Below, piece after piece: positions 18,493 through 27,431 of a stretch of 64,000 nt of DNA. The stretch's first letter is position 1; every line of letters begins with the position of its first letter. The notes beneath the pieces are model-generated. The model was not told the DNA's origin, did not search any database, and saw nothing but the letters and a program-made list of their open reading frames with translations. The position numbers were made by a program, and so were the translations under genes. This stretch comes from Flammeovirgaceae bacterium (GTDB lineage: Bacteria > Bacteroidota > Bacteroidia > Cytophagales > Cyclobacteriaceae), in NCBI GenBank assembly GCA_015180985.1, contig CP054185.1, forward strand, positions 2,851,225 through 2,915,224, written 5' to 3'.

Positions 18493-19170
18493 TCAACTGA
18501 TCTTCTTCACCGATCCTCCACTGCTGGCGTTGGTGTTGCTGCGCGATGGGTTTCCTTTGTATCGCACGCTACCGGCACTGCTGGCCTGGGCATTTAATTC
18601 AGAAGTAACATGAACCTTTGCCGAACCGGCACTGCTGGCCTGCACACTAACGTTTTCGGCCTGCAGGTCAAAGGCATCGACTTCACCTGAACTGCTCACA
18701 TCTATAGAAAGCCGGGTAGCTTTTCCGCGTAATTCCACATCCGCTGCGCTGGAGGCGTTAATAGTCAAGGATTCGGCCTCAACAGGAAGGTCAACACTGG
18801 CTGCGCTGCTGGCGCTTATCGAGAGATTTTGGGCTTTAACTGTTCCTTCCGAAAAGATGTTTGCAGCTGAACTGGCTGATATCTTCTCTAATTCAACATA
18901 AGTAACATACACTTTTACGGTACGGCTACGGTAACTACCCGATGCCATGTGAATCTTGAGATACCCGCCCACGGTTTCGGTTATAACGTTTTCCGGGTCA
19001 GTACCACTTACTTCGAGCCGGACAGCCGGCCTGTCCCCTTTTTTTAAGTAAACATCTATTCCTTCAGCTACCTTAATGCCTGTAAATGAACCTACTACCC
19101 GGTTTTGGCTTGTCTGGGCAATTGCCATCAGACTTGAAACCAGGAAAACAACCACCAGGAATTTATTCAT
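18493..19170 (-). CDS. DUF2807 (head GIN) domain protein
   Basis: 225 residues from ATG 19170 (MNKFLVVVFLVSSLMAIAQ), chosen to begin directly at the signal peptide; ATGs 3 and 9 bp upstream are also possible. The mature part has repeating strands of pattern SASSAA/SSAGS at about 18-20 residue intervals (ASSAANIF, ASSAASVDL, ASSAADVEL, ASSAGSAKV, ASSAGSVRY), typical of the right-handed beta-solenoid of DUF2807. These proteins are exported and common in Bacteroidota; function unknown, perhaps surface adhesion or stress. Stands alone, divergent from the TerB gene. Confidence 0.88.
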   Translation of the reverse strand: MNKFLVVVFLVSSLMAIAQTSQNRVVGSFTGIKVAEGIDVYLKKGDRPAVRLEVSGTDPENVITETVGGYLKIHMASGSYRSRTVKVYVTYVELEKISASSAANIFSEGTVKAQNLSISASSAASVDLPVEAESLTINASSAADVELRGKATRLSIDVSSSGEVDAFDLQAENVSVQASSAGSAKVHVTSELNAQASSAGSVRYKGNPSRSNTNASSGGSVKKIS

Positions 19171-19252
19171 CATATGCAAAATTTTACGTAAAGACAGAGC
19201 GCTGTGGCAAAGGTTGCAAACGCCCCTGGCCGACAGCCTAATTTTTTGTTTG

Positions 19253-19284
19253 TTGCTAAAACAAAGTAAATTTCGCTATATTTC
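19253..19284 (+). promoter_or_regulatory. Putative promoter of the TerB gene
   Basis: TTG at 19253-19255 and TATATTTC at 19277-19284 with a 21-bp spacer fit the Bacteroidota TTG / TAnnTTTG pattern with one mismatch. The gene starts 36 bp downstream. Confidence 0.4.
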
Positions 19285-19319
19285 ATCGATTTATAGCAGT
19301 TTAAACCCATACCCACACC

Positions 19320-19724
19320 ATGACATTCAATAAGCAAGCTGAACTTAACGTACTGATTAACCTGGCTGCCAGCGACAGCAAAATTGAAGAAAAGGAGTCA
19401 AAACTCATCCATATGATTGGTAAGGCCAATGGCCTGAGCCGCGAAGAGGTTGACCAATTAATAAAAAACCCTAAACCCATAACCAGCCTCAGCGCAATGA
19501 CCAACGATGAGAAGTTTGAACACCTGTACTACCTCATCCAGATGATGAAAATGGATGGCCAGGTTTTCAAAGCCGAAATTGTTTTTTGTGAGAATATTGC
19601 TGAGAAACTGGGGTACAAAAAATCTGTAGTTATGGAACTTTCGCAACACATTTACAGCGACCCTTCAATTACTTCAGACCGGGACCTGCTTCGCAAAAAA
19701 GCCGAAAAGTATATCCGATCCTGA
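19320..19724 (+). CDS. TerB family protein
   Basis: 134 residues, all helical, with the TerB-like pattern of acidic helix caps (LINLAASDSKIEEKE, QMMKMDGQVFKAE). TerB-like proteins are cytoplasmic, bind metal ions through acidic residues in some cases and are linked to tellurite or envelope stress, but many members have no known role. No other ter gene is near, so tellurite resistance should not be assumed. It has its own promoter-like sequence and a strong terminator. A second TerB-like domain is fused to the ABC protein at 1-1072. Confidence 0.8.
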   Translation: MTFNKQAELNVLINLAASDSKIEEKESKLIHMIGKANGLSREEVDQLIKNPKPITSLSAMTNDEKFEHLYYLIQMMKMDGQVFKAEIVFCENIAEKLGYKKSVVMELSQHIYSDPSITSDRDLLRKKAEKYIRS

Positions 19725-19751
19725 ACACAACGATAGGATATAAACATTCAA

Positions 19752-19777
19752 GGGGGCGGCAGCCCCCATTTTTATTT
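19752..19777 (+). terminator. Rho-independent terminator of the TerB gene
   Basis: GGGGGC (19752-19757), 4-nt loop, GCCCCC (19762-19767), then ATTTTTATTTT. It overlaps the 3' end of the convergent amidohydrolase gene. Confidence 0.88.
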
Positions 19778-21478
19778 TCGGAATACCACCTTACCTCCTA
19801 CTATCGTCATGACAACCTCCGTATTCAGGATTTCATTTTCAGGAACCCCCATAATATCGGCTGAAAAGACGGTGAAATCAGCCAGTTTACCCACTTCAAT
19901 TGACCCTTTAATTTTCTCTTCAAAAGCGCCATAGGCGGCATCCAGCGTGTAGGAACGCAGGGCCTGTTCGCGGGTCATTTTTTCTTCAGGCTCATAGCCT
20001 CCTTCGGGCTGTCCTTTTAATGTTTTTCGTGTAACCGATGCATAAAAACTCGGTATCGGATTGAGCGGCTCAACCGGTGCATCGGTACCGTTAACGATTA
20101 CCGCTCCGGTTTTCAACAACGACTGCCACATGTAAGCCCCTTCCTTAATACGTTTCTCCCCCAGCCGTTCAATGGCCCAGGGTCGGTCGCTCGACATGTG
20201 GATGGCCTGCATGGCGGGTACTACACCTAGTTTACCGAAGCGGGGTATGTCGGCAGGATGCAGGTGTTGCGCATGCTCAATGCGGAACCGGTGATCCTGA
20301 ACTGAAGGATTTTCTTTAAAGGCTGTTTCGTACCGATCGAGTATTTCGCGGTTGGCCCTGTCGCCAATGGCATGCGAGCAAACCTGAAAGCCCGACTTAA
20401 GGGCTGCGCGCGAAGTGGCCAGCACCGTATCCATTGGAAGCGTTGCCATTCCGTAAAAATCGGGCCGATCAGAATACGGCTCAAGGAGCCAGGCTCCGCG
20501 TGAGCCTAAGGCCCCATCGCAGTTTAATTTTATCGACCGAATAGTAAGCCAGTGAGAAGGATCGACTTCAGGACCCTTTTTCATCCACTCGTGTACCAAC
20601 TCACGGTCCCATCCGGTAAGCATTACAAATAATCGTACGCCAAGTTTTCCCTCATCGCGAAATGATCGGTACAACTCAATATTTTCGCGGCTGGTGCCGG
20701 CATCATGAAAACCGGTAATGCCGTTGCGCCAGCAAGCCTGTATGGCCAGTTCCAGTGCCTGCCGGTCGCGTTCCTCATTATCCTCCGGAATATGACGGGC
20801 AACAAGCGACATAGCACGTTCATTAAAAATGCCGGTAGGGTTACCCTGTTCATCGGTAATTATCTCTCCGCCTTCAACATTGCCTTTAGCGGTTTGCTCT
20901 TTTGCTAACTGATTCACCCCGGCTATTTCCATGGCCTTGGCGTTAGCCATAGCTGCATGGCCGCTGGCATGCCTCAGAAATACCGGATTGTTGGGTGTTG
21001 CTTCGCTAAGTTTTTGGTGAGTCTGGAATCCCTTTACCGTCCGATCGGGCTTAACGTCCCACTTATCCTGGTGCCAGCCCCTACCCACTATCCACTGCCC
21101 GGGCTGCGCTTTGCCGGCTGCTTCCTTTACCCGTTCAATCAATTCATCGTAACTTTTCACATCCATCAGGTCAAGGTTCAGTTCGTTGTAACCTACACCC
21201 ATCAGGTGGCCATGGCCTTCAATTAAACCGGGTGTCATTACTTTTCCTTCCAGGTTAATCATCTCGGTTTTTTCTCCCTTCCACCGAAAGGCCTCTTGTT
21301 GCGAACCAACGTACTCAATTTTATCGCCACGCACTGCTACGGCTTCTACTACGGGCTGGTTGTCATTAACGGTATAAATGGTTCCTCCATAAATAATGAG
21401 ATCAGCCGGAGCAGGCTTTTTACTGCACGATGTGACCACAACCCAAATTACCATCAGAAGCAACGCAGATTTTTTCAT
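19772..21478 (-). CDS. Amidohydrolase, YtcJ-like, lipid-anchored
   Basis: 568 residues. Signal peptide with lipobox (VVVTSCSKK, Cys near residue 18), so probably a periplasm-facing lipoprotein. Amidohydrolase_3 family marks: an N-terminal beta sandwich (DLIIYGGTIYTVN), metal ligands in the strand-1 motif EGHGHLMG, a later His in CSHAIGDRANREIL, and the C-terminal VNGTDAPVEP and GKLADFTVFSAD. Members hydrolyse amides or related bonds, and most have unknown substrates. The gene is alone between convergent and divergent neighbours. Confidence 0.88.
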   Translation of the reverse strand: MKKSALLLMVIWVVVTSCSKKPAPADLIIYGGTIYTVNDNQPVVEAVAVRGDKIEYVGSQQEAFRWKGEKTEMINLEGKVMTPGLIEGHGHLMGVGYNELNLDLMDVKSYDELIERVKEAAGKAQPGQWIVGRGWHQDKWDVKPDRTVKGFQTHQKLSEATPNNPVFLRHASGHAAMANAKAMEIAGVNQLAKEQTAKGNVEGGEIITDEQGNPTGIFNERAMSLVARHIPEDNEERDRQALELAIQACWRNGITGFHDAGTSRENIELYRSFRDEGKLGVRLFVMLTGWDRELVHEWMKKGPEVDPSHWLTIRSIKLNCDGALGSRGAWLLEPYSDRPDFYGMATLPMDTVLATSRAALKSGFQVCSHAIGDRANREILDRYETAFKENPSVQDHRFRIEHAQHLHPADIPRFGKLGVVPAMQAIHMSSDRPWAIERLGEKRIKEGAYMWQSLLKTGAVIVNGTDAPVEPLNPIPSFYASVTRKTLKGQPEGGYEPEEKMTREQALRSYTLDAAYGAFEEKIKGSIEVGKLADFTVFSADIMGVPENEILNTEVVMTIVGGKVVFRK

Positions 21479-21574
21479 CAGTAGTATGATTTAGGCATTA
21501 ATGGTAAGGATATTTTCAATCACCATCAAGCGGGTTTATCTTTACCGTTATTTGACCAGAGTAACGGTAAATAC

Positions 21575-23410
21575 ATGCGTGAGCGCTTCCGTATTTTCAT
21601 TGGGTTGATTGTTTTTTGGATGATATTTTTTTCGCTATCCCGTTGGCTGTTTCTGGCGTACAATTACCAGCTTACTACCCAACTCAATGGATTCGAGATT
21701 CTCAAAACCTGTCTGTACGGGCTTGTAATGGATGCCAGCATGACCGGATACTTTACTGCGGTTTCGGGTTTATTTCTTATCGCCAGCGTTTTCCATCAAT
21801 CAAAACTATCAACAGCGTTGTTCATCGGAATAAACCTGGTACTAATTTTGTTATCCGGCCTGGTGGTGGTTGTGGATTTTGAACTTTACCGCCATTGGGG
21901 CTTCCGCATGAATACCGCACCCATTTTTTACATGGGCACTGAAGCTGCCGGTACTGTTGATGTACTTGTTGTACTCCGGTTAATGCTGCTTTTAACCGGC
22001 CTTGCCGGCCTTGCCGCTTATGCATTTGTTAAAATTGTTGGTAAAAGGTTTGCGCTTCAACGCCCAAACTACAACTGGCCTGCCTTTATCGCTTTGATAG
22101 CCCTGGTGTGTGCACTGCTTGTACCTATCCGGGGCAGTTTTAGTGTTTCAACCATGAATGTCAGCCGGGTTTACTACCACAAATCAAAATCGTATGCCAA
22201 CCATGCCGGGATTAATGTGGTTTGGAATTTTTTATACAGCCTGCAAACAGATAACAAACTTATCTATCCTGAAAACTTCTTTGATAAAACGCTCACTAAA
22301 AAATATTTCAATGAATTGTATCCTCAATCACATTCAACCAGTAACCTGATTACAACCACCCGGCCTAATATTCTGCTAATCATTCTTGAAGGCATTACTA
22401 CCGAAGTTATTGAACCGCTGGGAGGACGCCCCGGGGTTATGCCAAATCTTAACTCGCTTTGTAAAGAAAACATATTGTTCGATCATTTTTATGCCAATGG
22501 CGACCGTACCGATAAAGGATTGGTCAGCCTGCTGGCAGCCTATCCGGCACAACCGCGCGGTTCCATTATAAAATATCCTCAAAAAACCCAGCAACTTAGT
22601 TTTTTAAGTAAGGCCCTTGAACGACTCGGGTATACGGCTTCATTCGTTTACGGGGGTGATGTTGACTTTGCTAATTACCGGTCGTTTTTAACCAATGGCG
22701 GTTTCACACACATCACTTCAGTAGATGATTTTCCGGACGAAGCTGCGACCTTTAAATGGGGCGTGCATGATGAGTATGTTTATCAGCAAACTTTACTGGA
22801 GATTGATACCACCCGGCAACTTCCGTTTTTCAAAACAGTTCTTACACTCAGCAGTCATGAACCTTTTACCGTACCCATGCAGCCTCAACTACCCGGAACA
22901 GATGAAGCCTCAAAATATTTAAACGCCTGTTACTATGCTGATAAGGCTTTGGGCAACTTCATCAGCGCAGCAAAAGAAAAAAACTGGTGGAAGAATACAC
23001 TGGTAATCATTACAGCCGATCACGGGCACCGGCTGCCGGGCATGAAGAAACCTGAAACACGCGAAAAATTTCACATTCCTATGATTTGGACAGGCGGAGT
23101 AATTGCACGCGATACGGTCATTAACACCTATGCCAACCACACCGACCTGGCCAACACATTACTCGGGCAACTAGACAGCGCCAATCCAGAATTTCGCTTC
23201 AGTAAGGATATTTTCGCCCCCAATGCACAGGATTTTGCGATCTACATTTTCAATGATGGTTACGGCTACCTTACCCCCGACCTGTATGCCGTTTATGATA
23301 ACCCCGGAAGACATTACCTTATTACGCAGGGTAACATGAATGAAGAATCATTAAACCGGGCAAAGGCGTACATACAAACTCTTTACTCAGACTACAACTC
23401 AAAAAAATGA
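21575..23410 (+). CDS. LTA-synthase-like membrane sulfatase / phosphoglycerol transferase
   Basis: 611 residues. Four or five transmembrane helices in residues 1-200, then a large periplasmic alkaline-phosphatase-superfamily domain. Nucleophile Thr lies in NGDRTDKGLVSLL, and metal-ligand segments ILEGITTEV, SSHEPFTVP and ITADHGHRLPG are visible. The family includes lipoteichoic-acid synthases and phosphoglycerol or phosphoethanolamine transferases; in a Gram-negative bacterium it probably modifies glycans or lipids. The next gene overlaps it by 4 bp (ATGA), so the two are translationally coupled. Confidence 0.88.
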   Translation: MRERFRIFIGLIVFWMIFFSLSRWLFLAYNYQLTTQLNGFEILKTCLYGLVMDASMTGYFTAVSGLFLIASVFHQSKLSTALFIGINLVLILLSGLVVVVDFELYRHWGFRMNTAPIFYMGTEAAGTVDVLVVLRLMLLLTGLAGLAAYAFVKIVGKRFALQRPNYNWPAFIALIALVCALLVPIRGSFSVSTMNVSRVYYHKSKSYANHAGINVVWNFLYSLQTDNKLIYPENFFDKTLTKKYFNELYPQSHSTSNLITTTRPNILLIILEGITTEVIEPLGGRPGVMPNLNSLCKENILFDHFYANGDRTDKGLVSLLAAYPAQPRGSIIKYPQKTQQLSFLSKALERLGYTASFVYGGDVDFANYRSFLTNGGFTHITSVDDFPDEAATFKWGVHDEYVYQQTLLEIDTTRQLPFFKTVLTLSSHEPFTVPMQPQLPGTDEASKYLNACYYADKALGNFISAAKEKNWWKNTLVIITADHGHRLPGMKKPETREKFHIPMIWTGGVIARDTVINTYANHTDLANTLLGQLDSANPEFRFSKDIFAPNAQDFAIYIFNDGYGYLTPDLYAVYDNPGRHYLITQGNMNEESLNRAKAYIQTLYSDYNSKK

Positions 23411-24114
23411 AAAAGCAATTGACTATACTGTTTATATGCATTACCGGCTTGGCGGGTTATGCCCAGGAGTTTGGTTTATCCTTCTCTTACTTCATACCAA
23501 AGAACGGGTACTTCTCTGCGCCCATCAGTCCGTTTTCGCTGCGCGGAGTGGGTGTGGATTTAAACCGGTTTATTGCAATTGAAACAGGCGCCTCGCTTTA
23601 CCGTATGTCGGGCCTGGGCATGAAGGGCTTGCCATTTAAAACCAAACAGCCGCTGGTCGGTCCGAATTTTACCGTTTTTATACCGGTTGAACTCGTTTTA
23701 ATGTTGAAAGGAACTACCCTGGAGTTTGATGTAAAAGCGGGGGGTTTTGGTTTTTATGGTCTTGGGCAGAAAATTAATTACGGCAACCTCGACAGAGCTT
23801 TACGTGAAACGGAAGGCTGGGATGTAGCCAACGCACAGGTTCAATTTGACAACACTCCGGGTTTCGGTTATCATGTGGGCGCGGAGGTAACAGTGTATGT
23901 TACCAATGAGATAGGCGTTTCGCTGGAAACAAATTACCTTGTGGGCGAATCGCGATTTCCGTTGTCGGGAACATACACCGGTGGAAACACCACCCTGGAA
24001 ACAAAACCGATTGAGTACGCGGATGCCCGGATAGACTTTACTGGCCTTGAATTTTCCATCGGAGTTTTTTATAACACGGCCAATGCTCCGGCCAGGAAGA
24101 AGAAAAGAAAATAA
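23407..24114 (+). CDS. Outer-membrane beta-barrel-like protein
   Basis: 235 residues. A signal peptide (MKKQLTILFICITGLAGYAQ) and alternating hydrophobic and polar strands rich in Gly and aromatic residues suggest a small beta barrel. It starts inside the last codons of the sulfatase-like gene (ATGA), which implies a shared role at the envelope. The basic tail ARKKKRK is unusual for an outer-membrane protein, whose last residue is normally aromatic, so a soluble periplasmic beta protein is the alternative. Confidence 0.65.
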   Translation: MKKQLTILFICITGLAGYAQEFGLSFSYFIPKNGYFSAPISPFSLRGVGVDLNRFIAIETGASLYRMSGLGMKGLPFKTKQPLVGPNFTVFIPVELVLMLKGTTLEFDVKAGGFGFYGLGQKINYGNLDRALRETEGWDVANAQVQFDNTPGFGYHVGAEVTVYVTNEIGVSLETNYLVGESRFPLSGTYTGGNTTLETKPIEYADARIDFTGLEFSIGVFYNTANAPARKKKRK

Positions 24115-24127
24115 CGAACGGGGAACC

Positions 24128-25465
24128 TCAGAACTTCCTGTTAACCAACTCTTGTAGCTGCGCGTCAGGAAAACGCTTTCTGATGCGTTCCAAATACGTT
24201 TCGGCATCGCGCTTCTTGCGGAAACTGCCGGCCGTCATTTGTTGATTACCAGCGGCATCGGTTGTTACTTCAATTCCAAAATAAAAATCGGCCGGTTCAA
24301 GCCCTGCAGTAAGATCTTTCTCCAAAGCCGGTATCGTCCACCTGATTCGGTACCGTAGTACGGTATCGGCAGCAGGCATACTTATCTCGTGTATTTTATT
24401 ACTACGGGCCTGCAGCAACGCACGGGCATCGGTTATGAATGTTTTAAATGCCTGTTTAGAAGGCTCATCGTAAATAAACCCGGTGGTATCGTTTTCAAAG
24501 TCGGGCACAGGCAACACATAAAAGTTACGCCTGCTGGCTGGCGTACGGTACACCCAATGAAGAACATAACCGGCACTATTGATGTAGGTGCCGGCAGTAG
24601 TGTCAGAATAATACACTTTATTCAACTCAATCTTTACCATCGCTGCGCCATCGCGGAAGCGGTCGCGCTGACCTGAGATAAAATTTCCGAGCGAAAAGGC
24701 CACCAACTGTTTGTCATTGCGTAATTCCATATGCTGTAGCACATGCGGATGTGCCCCGATAACAAGGTTGGCGCCATACCGAAAACAAAATTCGGCCAGG
24801 TGCTTTTGTTGCTTCGATGGTTGACTCTGATATTCGTTACCCCAGTGCAAAAATACAATTACCAAATCGGGTTTAAGTTCACCCGCCCGGGCAAGGTCCT
24901 TTCGGATAATAACCGTGTCAATCAGGTTAACTACATTGGGTTTGGTAACCGGTATGCCGTTAGTGCCATAGGTGTAATTGAGTAAGGCAAGGCTAATTCC
25001 GTTTCTTGAAATCATCAGCGGGTAATCATTCATTCGCTCAACCGTATCCCGAAAGGTACCGGTATGCATAATTTGCAGGCTATCCAGTACGCGTATTGTC
25101 CGCTCCAGCCCCTTTCTTCTGCGGTCGAGGCTGTGGTTGTTGGCGGTAACGAGCACGTCTACTCCGGCATTCTTCAATTCAACAGCCAGTGCATCGGGGG
25201 CACTGAACTCGGGGTATCCCTTGTAGGGTTTTCCACCAAGTGTAAGTTCAAGGTTGCCGATGGTGAGATCGGCATCCATAAAATACTTTTTTGCATAACG
25301 GAAACAGGGCTCATAGTTATAGCGGCCGGTATTGGCCTCATAGGCTGATTGCAGTTGCGAATCATGCTGCATAATGTCGCCCAGAAACAACAGTGAAAGG
25401 CGGGTAGTATCCTGCGCCATGCAGGATGAGGCCAACCAGTAAACGACTAAAGTTATCCTTAGCAT
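24128..25465 (-). CDS. CapA family metallophosphatase-like protein with SPOR-like tail
   Basis: 445 residues with an N-terminal signal (LVVYWLASSCMAQ, possible lipobox). Residues 20-300 are a CapA/PgsA-type calcineurin-like domain: LFLGDIMQHD, GNLELTLGG, VTANNHSLDR, FLHWGNEYQ, GAHPHVLQ and FSLGNFISG. The family takes part in poly-gamma-glutamate or surface polymer synthesis, but stand-alone members are of unknown function. The last 60 residues (AGSFRKKRDAETYLERIRKRFP) read like a SPOR-type repeat, which in other proteins binds denuded peptidoglycan. It ends 14 bp from the convergent beta-barrel gene and is followed upstream by pdeM. Confidence 0.85.
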   Translation of the reverse strand: MLRITLVVYWLASSCMAQDTTRLSLLFLGDIMQHDSQLQSAYEANTGRYNYEPCFRYAKKYFMDADLTIGNLELTLGGKPYKGYPEFSAPDALAVELKNAGVDVLVTANNHSLDRRRKGLERTIRVLDSLQIMHTGTFRDTVERMNDYPLMISRNGISLALLNYTYGTNGIPVTKPNVVNLIDTVIIRKDLARAGELKPDLVIVFLHWGNEYQSQPSKQQKHLAEFCFRYGANLVIGAHPHVLQHMELRNDKQLVAFSLGNFISGQRDRFRDGAAMVKIELNKVYYSDTTAGTYINSAGYVLHWVYRTPASRRNFYVLPVPDFENDTTGFIYDEPSKQAFKTFITDARALLQARSNKIHEISMPAADTVLRYRIRWTIPALEKDLTAGLEPADFYFGIEVTTDAAGNQQMTAGSFRKKRDAETYLERIRKRFPDAQLQELVNRKF

Positions 25466-25470
25466 GCGTG

Positions 25471-26109
25471 TTAAACTTTTATAATTTTCTCATCCACTAC
25501 GGCAAAAAGCCTATCCGACTTTTTCGGACAAATTCGGTAAAGCCCCGTAAACGAGCCGAATGCCGGCAGGCAGGCGTACTGTTCGCTAAAATAAAAGCAT
25601 GGCAACACAACGGATTGCCTGCCCCGCCCGGTTAGCTGAATACCGGGGTGAACATGGCCGGCAATGTTGTACCGGTTATCAGGTACTGTATCCAACGGAT
25701 GGTGCGTAAATACAAACGGGCCGTGTTCAAATTTTTCAGGGTGAAGTTGCAAACCGCTGCGTATATAGCTGTTAACGCTTAGAATGTCGTGGTTGCCCGG
25801 TACCAATTCAAACGAAATGTGTTGGTATGAAAAAATCAATTGCTTTATGCTTTCCCATGCCGAATTATAGTGGCTATGAAACAAGTCGCCAAGAAAGAGC
25901 ACCCGCTGCGGCTTGCGCTGAATTATCAGTGAAGTCAGGTGTTCCAGGTTTTTGAAATCGGCTTTCAGCGGAACGGGAATCCCTGCTTTACGGAAGTGGT
26001 TAACCTTCCCCAGGTGAAGGTCAGCCACTACCAACAGGCCTTCCCGCTTCCAGAAAATGGCTTTCTGCCAAAGTAATTCAATCTTTTCGTTACAAACATC
26101 AATTTCCAC
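25471..26109 (-). CDS. pdeM: Ligase-associated DNA damage response endonuclease PdeM
   Basis: 212 residues, calcineurin-like phosphoesterase. Metal-binding motifs: ADLHLGKVNHF (DxH), FLGDLFHSH (GDxxH), VPGNHD and HHPLDT, with AGHVHPG (GHxH). The pattern and length match the PdeM family that is usually encoded with an Lhr-type helicase, an ATP-dependent DNA ligase and an exonuclease. Here it lies between a CapA gene and a PepSY gene, all on the minus strand with very short gaps (5 and 9 bp). The matching helicase is at 45.5-48 kb. Family call good; role in repair is from family knowledge. Confidence 0.85.
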   Translation of the reverse strand: MEIDVCNEKIELLWQKAIFWKREGLLVVADLHLGKVNHFRKAGIPVPLKADFKNLEHLTSLIIQRKPQRVLFLGDLFHSHYNSAWESIKQLIFSYQHISFELVPGNHDILSVNSYIRSGLQLHPEKFEHGPFVFTHHPLDTVPDNRYNIAGHVHPGIQLTGRGRQSVVLPCFYFSEQYACLPAFGSFTGLYRICPKKSDRLFAVVDEKIIKV

Positions 26110-26118
26110 AAGCTGATT

Positions 26119-26661
26119 CTAACTGAGCAGAAACAAAAAAATAAGCGGAAACACGATGCCTGCCAATGCCAGTTTCCATCCGCGGGCCCGAAAACTGTTT
26201 TTTCCCTTCTCAATGAACATACCGGTAACCGCAATGACCAGCATAGCCACACCAAACACATCGGAGTAATAAATCCACCACTTGCTGGTATCGACATGTA
26301 AGATGGTCATCTGCCCGAGCAGCGGGGTTATTTTGTAGTGGATAATTGTTGCTTTCCCTGTCTCCAAATCAATGTCGGCATCGTGGTTCACATACGAAAT
26401 GCGCAATACGTTACCATTAACCGAAAATCTTCTGAGGTTATCATCAATATTCTGATCACGGGTAAACTGTGTTATGAAGGATTCATTAACCGAATCTTTT
26501 GGTATTGGGGCAACGACAGTCTCTTTACTATCTGCTTTATACCTGCGGGGGTGCCATGCTTGCCGGTGATTGAGGAATATCCCGGAAAAAGCGAAGGCAA
26601 TTATCAATCCCAGGTAGAAATACGCAATGTCGCGGTGAACTGAACGGAAAGTAAGTTTCAT
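26119..26661 (-). CDS. PepSY-associated membrane protein
   Basis: 180 residues. A transmembrane helix at about 12-31 (DIAYFYLGLIIAFAFSGIFL), a periplasmic PepSY-like part (FSVNGNVLRISYVNHDADIDLETGK) and two more helices at the C-terminus. PepSY-TM proteins in Bacteroidota often go with iron or siderophore uptake, but no such gene is adjacent. It starts the minus-strand run 26661 to 24128 with pdeM and capA, separated by under 10 bp, so all three may be one transcript. Confidence 0.8.
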   Translation of the reverse strand: MKLTFRSVHRDIAYFYLGLIIAFAFSGIFLNHRQAWHPRRYKADSKETVVAPIPKDSVNESFITQFTRDQNIDDNLRRFSVNGNVLRISYVNHDADIDLETGKATIIHYKITPLLGQMTILHVDTSKWWIYYSDVFGVAMLVIAVTGMFIEKGKNSFRARGWKLALAGIVFPLIFLFLLS

Positions 26662-26745
26662 GGTAGTTAACTGGTTTTACAGCTTAAATGTATAAGTCCG
26701 CAAACAATTTCAAGCCGGTACTACTGATTTTTTTATCTTGCCGCA

Positions 26746-27363
26746 ATGTCCATCACACTTGTTTTGATACTAATCACTTCCGGCATAAGTTTTTACGCCT
26801 GGAAACAGCCCGCTGTACTTAGCGGCTTTTTAATGAACCCCTACATGGTGCTCAGGCGGGGGCAATACTACCGGCTGGTTACGAGCGGGTTTGTGCATGG
26901 CAGCCACCTGCACCTGTTGTTCAACATGTTTTCGTTTTATTTTTTCGGCTCGGCCGTGGAAGTTTTGTTTTCCTATATCTTCGGCAGCCTGGGTGGAATC
27001 TACTACATTCTGTTGTATCTGCTGGCTATTGTATTTTCAGATGTACCCACATTAATTAAGCATCAAAACAATCCGGCTTATAATTCGCTGGGGGCATCGG
27101 GCGGAGTAGCGGCCGTTATCTTTGCCTTTATTTTGTTTCTTCCACTCGAAGACATCTGCTTTTATGGGGTGTTGTGTTTTCCGGGTTTTATCCTGGGCCT
27201 GGCCTACATCATTTATTCGTACGTTCAGGGTAAGCGCTCAGCGGACAAAATTAATCACGATGCCCACCTTTATGGCGCCCTTTTCGGTGTGGTGTATTGT
27301 GCCGTGCTCTATCCGGCTTCGCTGCAAATTTTTATTGAGCAGATAAAGAACTGGCATTGGTAG
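26746..27363 (+). CDS. Rhomboid family intramembrane serine protease
   Basis: 205 residues with six predicted transmembrane helices. The catalytic dyad is Ser118 (NSLGASGGVA, GxSG motif) and His174 (HDAHLYGALFG). The cytoplasmic-membrane position and the HGSHLHLLFNMFSF segment match the rhomboid HxxxN region. It cleaves single-span membrane proteins within the bilayer; substrate unknown. A TATCTTGC box ends 5 bp before the ATG, which would make the mRNA almost leaderless. Divergent from the PepSY gene. Confidence 0.9.
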   Translation: MSITLVLILITSGISFYAWKQPAVLSGFLMNPYMVLRRGQYYRLVTSGFVHGSHLHLLFNMFSFYFFGSAVEVLFSYIFGSLGGIYYILLYLLAIVFSDVPTLIKHQNNPAYNSLGASGGVAAVIFAFILFLPLEDICFYGVLCFPGFILGLAYIIYSYVQGKRSADKINHDAHLYGALFGVVYCAVLYPASLQIFIEQIKNWHW

Positions 27364-27382
27364 CACCCCTTTAAAATGCAGG

Positions 27383-27405
27383 CGGGCAGCACAAGGTGCC
27401 GCCCG
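27383..27405. terminator. Hairpin between convergent rhomboid and usp genes
   Basis: CGGGC (27383-27387) pairs with GCCCG (27401-27405), with an inner GCAC/GTGC stem and single-base bulges. There is no strong T run on either strand, so it may be a weak or factor-assisted bidirectional terminator. Confidence 0.4.
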
Positions 27406-27431
27406 TTACTCCTGCTCGTCCTAAACCAAAA

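Noticed and set aside
19320-19724. Tellurite resistance locus
   Set aside because: Only a TerB-like gene is present; no terA, terC, terD or terE neighbours.
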